A stretch of 11,533 nt of DNA from Spirochaeta sp. (lineage in GTDB: Bacteria > Spirochaetota > Spirochaetia > DSM-27196 > Alkalispirochaetaceae). Both the position numbers and the translations under genes were made by a program. Shown one piece after another: positions 6,018 to 11,533 of this stretch. Each line of letters opens with the position of its first letter. Positions within the stretch are counted from its first letter, which is position 1. Under the pieces are notes generated by a model. It searched no databases. It was given only the letters and a program-made list of their open reading frames with translations, and was not told the DNA's origin. Location of the stretch: positions 1 through 11,533 of the forward strand of contig JAQIBO010000487.1 of assembly GCA_027859055.1 (NCBI GenBank). The letters run 5' to 3'.

Positions 6018-8364
6018 AGACCTGCTCCACCCGTTCCACCGGATGAAACGTAAGGCCCCGCTTAATGTGTTCCGGTATCTCATCAAGGTCCTTTTCATTT
6101 TCCGCGGGAATGATAACGTGTTTTATCCCGTTTCGGCGAGCGGCGATCGTCTTTTCCTTGAGACCGCCGATCGGCAGGACCTGCCCGACCAGTGAGAGCT
6201 CACCGGTCATCGCCATTTTTGCGCGAATTTTTTTGTTCCGTGCGAGAGATAACAGCGTTGTTGCCATCGTGATACCCGCGGAGGGCCCGTCTTTTGGGGT
6301 CGCTCCCGCCGGAATGTGCATATGGATCTCGTTCTCGTCGAAAAAGCGGCTGTCCACGCCGTAATCCTGTGCGACGTGACGGACGTAGCTGTAGGCGATA
6401 TTGGCGCTCTCCTGCATCACCTCCCCCATCTTGCCGGTGAGCTTATAGGTTCCTTTTCCCGGGTTGTTGATCGCCTCGATGATCAGCGTATCTCCCCCGT
6501 ACTGCGTCCAGGCGAGGCCGATCGACATTCCCGCCCGGTCGATCTTTTTGCCGAGCTCCTCCGGGAAGACGGGTTTACCGAGGTACTGTTCCAGTGAGTC
6601 GGCTCCGAGCTCGTACACTTCCGGAGCGTTTTCGTTACTGATCTGATCCCGCGCCAGTTTGCGGTGGATCTTGTCCAGCATCTGCTCGTAGCGGCGCATC
6701 CCCGCCTCGCGGGCGTAGTCGTTGGCGATGCCGCGCAGCGCCATCTTGTTGTACTTGACCTGTTTTCGTCCGAGGCCCGCCCGTTCCGCCGAGCGGGGAA
6801 CCAGATACTTCCGGGCGATCGCGATCTTTTCCTCATCGATGTACCCCGAGAGGCGAATGACCTCCATCCGGTCAAGGAGCGCTGCCGGCACGTTATCCAG
6901 GGTATTGGCGGTGGCGATAAACAGAATGTTGGAGATGTCGAACGGCAGATCCAAATAGTGATCCCGAAATGCGACGTTCTGCTCCGGGTCAAGAACCTCA
7001 AGCAGCGCCGAGGACGGGTCCCCCTGATATCTCATTCCCAGTTTGTCGATCTCATCGATCATGAACACCGGATCCTTGGTTCCGACGATTTTGAGGCCCT
7101 GGATAACCTTGCCCGGCATCGCGCCCACGTAGGTCCGACGGTGCCCTTTTATCTCCGCCTCATCGCGCATACCGCCAACGGAAAACCGGAAGAACTTCTT
7201 GTTCAGTGCCCGCGCCACAGACTTACCGATCGAGGTCTTCCCGACTCCGGGAGGTCCGACCAGACAGATAATCGAGCCCTTCATATCACCTTTCAGCTTG
7301 CGAACCGCCAGAAACTCGACGATTCGTTCTTTTACGTCTTCAAGGCCGTAGTGATCGGCGTCGAGAATGCGTGTCGCTTTGCCGAGGTCAAGATACGGCG
7401 GACCGGCGGAGCTCCACGGCAGGTTGATCACCGTGTCGAGGTAGTTCCGCGTCACGGTGAACTCCGAGGAGTTGGGCTCCATGAGCTGAAATTTTTCCAG
7501 CTCCTGTTCGATCTGTTTCCGGGTCTCATCGTCGAGGGTCAGGGCGTCTATCGCTTCCTTGAAACGCTGGTATTCCGAGCTTTTCGCGTCTGTCGGAACT
7601 CCAAGCTCCTGCTTGATCGCCTTTAACTCCTCTTTGAGGAAGTACTCGCGCTGGCTTTTTTCGATCTTGTCGTTGATCTGACTTTGAATCTTTTTCTGGA
7701 TCCGCAGGAGCTCCTGTTCCTTCTTGATGAACATGAGCACTTTTTCGAGGCGGCTGCGCACGTTGAGCGTCGCCAGAACGTCCTGTTGGGAATCACGTTC
7801 GATGTTGAGAATGCTGGTGACGAAGTCGGCGATCTTTCCCGGCTGGTCGATGTTGACCATATTGAGGCGCATCTCCTCGGAAAAGAGCGGATTGTTCTCA
7901 CTGACCTGTTTCGTCTCCGCGATTATCGCCCTGGTGAGCGCCTGCACCTCATCGGTATCGGTCTCTTCGTCGTCGAGGTAGTCAACGGCGGCGACCATCG
8001 GCCCCTGATCCGCGGAGAGTTTTTTCCTGATTCGAAAGCGCTTGAGTGTCGAAACAAAGACGTTCATCCCCCCGTCGGGAAGGTTGATCCGTTTCAGAAT
8101 TTTGGCAACGGTGCCGACCTCGTGCAGGTCATCAACCGCCACGTCCTCCGCCTCTTCGTCCTGAGTCATAACGAGGCCGATGTGCTTGTCTCCGTCGAGC
8201 GCCTGTTGAACCACTTCCAGATCCTCCGGAGTGGTGATCATCAGCGGGGTGAATAGCCCGGGGAAGATCGGCTTCCCGTTGAGCGCTATCAGAAACAACT
8301 TGTTTGGAAGAATTTGATCAGCAGGCAGTATTTCTTTTTGTTCAGCCATCTTTTGTTCAGCCAT
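5977..8364 (-). CDS. lon: ATP-dependent protease La (Lon)
   Basis: This is a 795-residue protein of normal LonA length. The N-terminal substrate-binding domain begins near NKLFLIALNGKPIFPGLF (21-38) and a helical region follows (about 200-310). The AAA+ module has Walker A GPPGVGKT (370-377), Walker B VFMIDEID (433-440) and an arginine-finger region LLDRME (496-501). The C-terminal protease domain carries PKDGPSAG (690-697) with Ser695 and GGLKEK (733-738) with Lys738; the 43-residue spacing equals that of the E. coli Ser679-Lys722 dyad. Lon unfolds and degrades damaged and short-lived regulatory proteins in the cytoplasm. AAGGA (8377-8381) lies 12 bases before the first ATG. A second in-frame ATG at 8349 begins a duplicated MAEQK. 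It is the first gene of the minus-strand cluster, and its 3' end holds the ribosome site of the next gene. Confidence 0.98.
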   Translation of the reverse strand: MAEQKMAEQKEILPADQILPNKLFLIALNGKPIFPGLFTPLMITTPEDLEVVQQALDGDKHIGLVMTQDEEAEDVAVDDLHEVGTVAKILKRINLPDGGMNVFVSTLKRFRIRKKLSADQGPMVAAVDYLDDEETDTDEVQALTRAIIAETKQVSENNPLFSEEMRLNMVNIDQPGKIADFVTSILNIERDSQQDVLATLNVRSRLEKVLMFIKKEQELLRIQKKIQSQINDKIEKSQREYFLKEELKAIKQELGVPTDAKSSEYQRFKEAIDALTLDDETRKQIEQELEKFQLMEPNSSEFTVTRNYLDTVINLPWSSAGPPYLDLGKATRILDADHYGLEDVKERIVEFLAVRKLKGDMKGSIICLVGPPGVGKTSIGKSVARALNKKFFRFSVGGMRDEAEIKGHRRTYVGAMPGKVIQGLKIVGTKDPVFMIDEIDKLGMRYQGDPSSALLEVLDPEQNVAFRDHYLDLPFDISNILFIATANTLDNVPAALLDRMEVIRLSGYIDEEKIAIARKYLVPRSAERAGLGRKQVKYNKMALRGIANDYAREAGMRRYEQMLDKIHRKLARDQISNENAPEVYELGADSLEQYLGKPVFPEELGKKIDRAGMSIGLAWTQYGGDTLIIEAINNPGKGTYKLTGKMGEVMQESANIAYSYVRHVAQDYGVDSRFFDENEIHMHIPAGATPKDGPSAGITMATTLLSLARNKKIRAKMAMTGELSLVGQVLPIGGLKEKTIAARRNGIKHVIIPAENEKDLDEIPEHIKRGLTFHPVERVEQVFDTVFGESRSNGA
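6025..6031 (-). promoter_or_regulatory. Shine-Dalgarno site inside the lon 3' end, for the carboxypeptidase TTG start
   Basis: On the minus strand GGTGGAG ends 7 bases before TTG 6017. It lies within the last codons of lon, so ribosomes finishing lon (stop at 5977-5979) pass over it and translation may be coupled. Confidence 0.5.
8335..8364 (-). repeat. 15-bp tandem duplication of the lon start codons
   Basis: ATGGCTGAACAAAAG (8364-8350) is followed directly by ATGGCTGAACAAAAA (8349-8335), one mismatch in 15. The product begins MAEQKMAEQK. Both ATGs are in frame; only the first is near the AAGGA site. Confidence 0.9.
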
Positions 8365-8426
8365 AGTGTATACGAGTCCTTATCTTCGGAGTTGGTATCG
8401 TTTTTTCCGAGCGGTACCTATAAGCT
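8365..8426. promoter_or_regulatory. Divergent lon-recO intergenic region
   Basis: These 62 bases separate the divergent starts of lon and recO and should hold promoter elements for one or both. A T-run (8401-8406) and TATAAG (8419-8424, just before the recO ATG) are visible. I could not assign a -35/-10 pair or recognise a heat-shock inverted repeat (CIRCE). No ribosome site precedes recO. Confidence 0.3.
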
Positions 8427-9107
8427 ATGAATGTGAACCGCAGCAGTCAACAGTCGGCGATCGTCATTCGCATCTCTCCGTTCGGTGAGCACCACGCAAT
8501 GGTGGACCTTCTGACCGCCGAGGCCGGGTTGCTTCCGGCGGTTGCCTACGGGATTCGCTCCCGGCGCTCCTCGCTGCGCGGCAAAGTTGTGCCGTTTGCG
8601 CGTGGAACGGCGTGGCTCTACCGGGATCCGCGACAGGACCGCAGCAAGATCACCGATTTTGATGTGGAACGCTACGCCCTCAACATATCCGCCGATCTGG
8701 ACGCCTACTACGAGGCAAGTCTGTGGGCGGAGGTGGTGTGGCGGAGTCACGCCTCCGGTGAGGTCGGTGACGAGGTATTCCAACTGATTGCAACGGCACT
8801 GACCCTTCTTGACGACGATCCGTCCGGCGCCGGAGTCCTTGGCACAATCGTGTTGTGGCGATATCTCGGCGTAATGGGGCTGCAACCGGATCCGCGGGAG
8901 ATGCCGGAGCTGGACCACGTGGAGGCGGAGTTCCTCCTCCGGGCATCCCGACCGGACCTGTCGCTCCAGGAGGTACGCGTGGCGGTGCCGCCGCCCTCCG
9001 CCGAGCGGCGCGCGCGGCGACTGGTCATTGCGGCGATACAGGACGCGATCTCGGTGCCGTTGAATGCACTCAAAGTGAGCGCCGGACTCCGGGGCATCAC
9101 CGGCTAA
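8427..9107 (+). CDS. recO: DNA repair protein RecO
   Basis: This 226-residue protein fits the RecO family in length and layout. The N-terminal OB-fold (about 1-80) has the pattern SAIVIRISPFGEHHAMVDLL (10-29), LLPAVAYGIRSRRSSLRG (35-52) and V-P-F at 55-57. A helical C-terminal domain includes ALNISADLDAYYEASLWAEV (83-102). RecO binds single-stranded DNA and SSB, anneals strands and, with RecR, loads RecA on SSB-coated DNA. Many bacterial RecO proteins have a four-cysteine zinc site in the C-terminal half; this one has no cysteine at all, as in E. coli-type RecO. ATG 8427 lacks a recognisable Shine-Dalgarno site, but the N-terminal sequence fits and no better start is seen. The gene is divergent from lon and 58 bases upstream of the nucleoside phosphorylase. 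The recJ gene two places on acts in the same RecFOR pathway. Confidence 0.85.
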   Translation: MNVNRSSQQSAIVIRISPFGEHHAMVDLLTAEAGLLPAVAYGIRSRRSSLRGKVVPFARGTAWLYRDPRQDRSKITDFDVERYALNISADLDAYYEASLWAEVVWRSHASGEVGDEVFQLIATALTLLDDDPSGAGVLGTIVLWRYLGVMGLQPDPREMPELDHVEAEFLLRASRPDLSLQEVRVAVPPPSAERRARRLVIAAIQDAISVPLNALKVSAGLRGITG

Positions 9108-9165
9108 CTCCTGGTAACGCCGAACACCTCTGTTAGTGGCGCGCGTTCCGTGTTACATTTTAACG

Positions 9166-10518
9166 ATGCGTGCGTTAGACATCGTAATGAAAAAACGTCA
9201 GGGCGAAATTCTCTCAGCCGAGGAGATCGCTTTTCTTGTTCGCGGATACGTCGACGGTTCAATTCCGGACTACCAGGTGTCCGCCTTTCTTATGGCCGTT
9301 TTTTTTCAGGACATGACTCCTGAAGAAACCGGCTATTTGACGCGGGAGATGATCGACTCCGGCCGGACGATAGATCTTTCCGCTCTGAGCGGGCCGTTTA
9401 TCGACAAGCACTCGACCGGCGGAGTCGGGGACAAGGTCTCTTTGATACTTGCTCCGGTCGCGGCGGCGTGCGGTCTCAAGGTGCCGATGATGAGCGGACG
9501 GTCCCTCGGCCACACCGGCGGCACCCTGGACAAGCTGGAGTCCATTCCGGGTTACCGCACCGACCTGACATCACAGCGCTTTGCCGAGATCATCGGACAG
9601 TGCGGTTTTGCGATGACCGGTCAGAGCAGTGACGTGGTGCCTGCGGATCGGAAGCTGTACGCGCTGCGCGATGTGACCGCGACCGTGGAGAGCATTCCCC
9701 TTATTACCTCGAGCATTCTATCCAAGAAATTCGCCGAGGGCGCCGATGCCCTCGTTTTTGATGTCAAAACCGGGTCCGGGGCGTTCATGAAAACGCCGGA
9801 AGATGCGCGGCGCCTTGCCCGCGCGCTGGTTGACACTGGAGAAAGTCTGGGCAAAAAGGTCGCTGCGGTCCTGACACGGATGGAGGCGCCACTCGGGTCG
9901 AAAGTCGGCAATTTCCTCGAGGTGGAAGAGTCTCTGGCGATGCTCAACTGCCCCGAGGCGCTCACCCGCGTCCCCAACGACCGGCGGAGCGACGATCTGT
10001 TGAATGTCACAATCCGCCTGACCGCGTGGATGCTTGTGGCCGGGGGCCTCGCCGGTACCGTTGATGAGGCGGCGCAACAGTGCCGCGCCGCGATCGACGA
10101 CGGCAGCGCCTGGGCGCGGATGGAAGAGAACATCCGCGCTCAGGGAGGTGATCCCGCCGCGCTGTACGAGCGCCTGGGAACGTTTCGCGCACCGGTTGCC
10201 GGGACGATACCCGCTGCGGGTGACGGCGTTCTGACGGGAATAGACGCGTACGCAGTCGGCATGGGCGGCGTCTACCTCGGAGCGGGGCGCAACACCGCAA
10301 CCGATGACGTCCATCCCGACGTCGGGTTTGAGCTGCTGCGCAAACCGGGTGATACCGTTGCCGCCGGCGACGTGATCATGAACGTCTGGGGACACACCGA
10401 TGAGGCGGTACGGCAGGCAGTTGATACGGTGCAGGCGGGAGTCACGATCGGTGAGGCGGGTACAACGGTCGACGGTGGCCCGGATGAAATGATTCTCGAA
10501 GAACTGTCGGCGCTATGA
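9166..10518 (+). CDS. deoA: Thymidine/pyrimidine-nucleoside phosphorylase
   Basis: This 450-residue enzyme splits pyrimidine (deoxy)nucleosides with phosphate to give base and (deoxy)ribose-1-phosphate, for salvage or catabolism in the cytoplasm. The N-terminus MRALDIVMKKRQGEILS fits the helical dimer domain. The phosphate loop is KHSTGGVGDK (81-90). The family signature reads SGRSLGHTGGTLDKLE (110-125), with Ser113 where Gly is usual. The base-binding residues Arg168, Ser183 and Lys187 fall at the numbers known for the Geobacillus enzyme. Residue 108 is Met, as in thymidine phosphorylases, rather than the Lys of broad-specificity PyNP, so a thymidine preference is plausible. The C-terminal PYNP domain spans about 341-437. 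I chose ATG 9166 over GTG 9136 from family alignment; neither has a ribosome site. The TGA overlaps the recJ ATG by four bases (ATGA), implying coupled translation. Confidence 0.93.
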   Translation: MRALDIVMKKRQGEILSAEEIAFLVRGYVDGSIPDYQVSAFLMAVFFQDMTPEETGYLTREMIDSGRTIDLSALSGPFIDKHSTGGVGDKVSLILAPVAAACGLKVPMMSGRSLGHTGGTLDKLESIPGYRTDLTSQRFAEIIGQCGFAMTGQSSDVVPADRKLYALRDVTATVESIPLITSSILSKKFAEGADALVFDVKTGSGAFMKTPEDARRLARALVDTGESLGKKVAAVLTRMEAPLGSKVGNFLEVEESLAMLNCPEALTRVPNDRRSDDLLNVTIRLTAWMLVAGGLAGTVDEAAQQCRAAIDDGSAWARMEENIRAQGGDPAALYERLGTFRAPVAGTIPAAGDGVLTGIDAYAVGMGGVYLGAGRNTATDDVHPDVGFELLRKPGDTVAAGDVIMNVWGHTDEAVRQAVDTVQAGVTIGEAGTTVDGGPDEMILEELSAL

Positions 10519-11533
10519 AGTGGAACAAGCCACCGGTTGACGCGGACGAGGTGAAGCGCATCTCCAGCCGATATGGAACGGATCTTCTCACCGCGGCGAT
10601 TCTCCACCGGCGGGGTGTCACCCGCGCCGCACAAATGCCGTATTACCTTGAAAACGACCTTCGCTATTTGCACGATCCGTTTCTGTTTGCCGATATGCCG
10701 GACGTGGTGGAGCGGATTGACCAGGCGGTTCGCGAGAAAGAGCAGGTTCTCGTGTTCGGTGATCGCGATGTCGATGGCATCACCAGCACGGCGGTGATGG
10801 TGGACACCCTGCGCGCCCGCGGGCTTGAGGTTCAGTGGCGCGTTCCCGAGGGCGATTCCAACTACGGGCTTTCCATGGAAGTTGTTGAGACGTTCGCCGC
10901 TCAATCCGGAACGCTCCTGGTTACGGTTGACTGTGGGATTACCAACAACGAAGAGATTGCCGCGGCGGTGGAACACGGAATCGATACGATTATCGTGGAC
11001 CATCACAACCCCCACGAGGAGCTGCCGCCGGCGGTTGCGATCATCAACCCGAAGGTGGGAGATGAGTATCCCTTTGAAGGGCTCTGCGCGTGTGCAGTGT
11101 GCAGTAAGGTCCGCCAGGCGCTGGCGATCGGTGAGACCGAAGTGTTCGGCCGGCTGGTAACGCTCATCAGCGCGCGGCCGGCAAACGAGACGGTGATTGT
11201 CGACGCGATCCAGCTGGAACACGGTATCGAGGTGGACCGGATAACCGAGGCGCTGGTTCCCGGCGTCGCCAGTCTCGAGACCAGCCGTCTTCGCGAATAT
11301 CTGGTGGGACGCGAGCTGGTGTGCTACGACGAACCGTTGCAGAAACGGTTGCTTCGGCAAGGCATGGGGCCGAACGTGGACATTTACATGCTCGACCTTG
11401 CGGAGCAGATTACGGAGCTCTTCCCGGCACTCGCGGGCAAAAGCCTGCTGGAGATGCGCGAAGGGGCTCGCATGGCGAAGTACGCCGAGGGCGAAACCGA
11501 GGAGATCGATGTCCTGTTTGCCCTGTACCGGAG
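10515..11533 (+). CDS. recJ: Single-stranded-DNA-specific exonuclease RecJ, 3' end outside window
   Basis: The window holds 339 residues of a DHH-family nuclease. RecJ degrades single-stranded DNA 5'-3' in recombination and mismatch repair, using manganese or magnesium. The N-terminal part (1-60) has the usual RecJ lead-in with YYLENDLRYLHDPFLFADM. Motif I is FGDRDVDG (81-88), a variant of the common DYDADG; motif II is VTVDCGI with Asp139; motif III is DHH (162-164). INPK (177-180) follows, then LCACAVCSK (190-198) where GAGVAFK is typical. In ordinary RecJ the next segment leads at once to the Asp of motif IV. Here about 130 unrelated residues intervene, reaching the window edge, and their pattern resembles a DnaQ-like exonuclease fold without its catalytic residues. 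The start overlaps the phosphorylase stop (ATGA). The family is certain; the nature of the insertion is inference. Confidence 0.93.
   Translation, partial: MKWNKPPVDADEVKRISSRYGTDLLTAAILHRRGVTRAAQMPYYLENDLRYLHDPFLFADMPDVVERIDQAVREKEQVLVFGDRDVDGITSTAVMVDTLRARGLEVQWRVPEGDSNYGLSMEVVETFAAQSGTLLVTVDCGITNNEEIAAAVEHGIDTIIVDHHNPHEELPPAVAIINPKVGDEYPFEGLCACAVCSKVRQALAIGETEVFGRLVTLISARPANETVIVDAIQLEHGIEVDRITEALVPGVASLETSRLREYLVGRELVCYDEPLQKRLLRQGMGPNVDIYMLDLAEQITELFPALAGKSLLEMREGARMAKYAEGETEEIDVLFALYR
11127..11533 (+). other. Insertion in RecJ resembling a catalytically dead DnaQ-like domain
   Basis: This covers residues about 205 to 339 of RecJ, open at the window edge. The order of patterns follows a DEDDh exonuclease: a beta hairpin VIVDAIQLEHGIEVDRI (227-243) like the IIEIGAVRVENGEIVDRF strand pair, VPG (248-250), YLVGRELVCYDEPLQKRLL (262-280) in the place of a LVAHNAPFDLRFL segment, IYMLDLAEQITELFPALAGK (290-309) like DTL-x-LAR-x-LFPGL, then SLLEM, and ETEEIDVLFALYR (327-339) like HRALDDA-x-ATA-x-LL. 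The metal-binding D-x-E, the second-motif Asp and the His/Asp of the last motif are all replaced. This is alignment by eye only. Confidence 0.45.

Noticed and set aside
5094..6053. Plus-strand frame of 319 residues opposite the carboxypeptidase
   Set aside because: It is Arg/Gly-rich with no recognisable domain, and lies opposite an intact zinc carboxypeptidase.
6018..6098. Longer carboxypeptidase start at ATG 6098 or 6083
   Set aside because: It would overlap lon by over 100 bases and place an even longer leader before the lipobox; the TTG at 6017 has the ribosome site.
6664..7626. Plus-strand frame of 320 residues opposite lon
   Set aside because: It lies wholly antisense to the Lon AAA+ region, which is intact and conserved.
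9136..9165. Longer deoA start at GTG 9136
   Set aside because: The extra ten residues do not align with the family, and MRALDIVMKKRQG is the normal N-terminus.
10272..11360. Minus-strand frame of 362 residues opposite deoA and recJ
   Set aside because: It spans two real genes on the other strand and has no domain or ribosome site.

Overview
The window looks like chromosomal DNA of a GC-rich spirochaete (phylum Spirochaetota). The assignment is inference. It rests on three things: a long Asp/Glu-rich protein with an N-terminal YGVWVK block, a RecJ with a DRDVDG first motif and a large insertion after its DHH motif, and the overall housekeeping gene set. Codon usage and composition look even throughout. 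I see no IS element, integrase, CRISPR array, tRNA or rRNA, and no gene-free stretch longer than about 130 bases.

Layout. (1) Bases 1-1698, minus strand: N-terminal 566 residues of a very acidic, mostly disordered protein whose end lies outside the window. (2) 1861-2361, plus, divergent from it: a small FtsB/DivIC-like cell-division membrane protein. (3) 2383-8364, minus: a compact cluster transcribed in the order lon protease, lipoprotein D,D-carboxypeptidase (VanY family), peptidase-U32/TrhP-like RNA-modification protein, DUF1015 protein. Gaps or overlaps of -41, +19 and +49 bases suggest one operon. It converges on the FtsB-like gene with 21 bases between stop codons. (4) 8427-11533, plus, divergent from lon: recO, a thymidine/pyrimidine-nucleoside phosphorylase, and recJ (incomplete). 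The phosphorylase and recJ overlap as ATGA.

Functional picture. The right arm joins recombination-mediator protein RecO and the 5'-3' single-strand exonuclease RecJ, both of the RecFOR repair pathway, with a deoxynucleoside salvage enzyme. The lon arm joins cytoplasmic protein quality control with cell-wall peptide trimming and RNA hydroxylation. Shared expression is likely, but a common pathway is not evident. The FtsB-like protein and the carboxypeptidase both act on the envelope.

Most worth a second look is the insertion in RecJ. From about residue 206 to the window edge, its pattern matches a DnaQ-like (DEDD) 3'-5' exonuclease fold in which every expected catalytic acid seen so far is replaced. 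This suggests a pseudo-exonuclease domain embedded inside RecJ. The acidic protein with its few ordered islands, the FtsB-like protein with an extra C-terminal membrane segment, and the duplicated start codon of lon are secondary leads.
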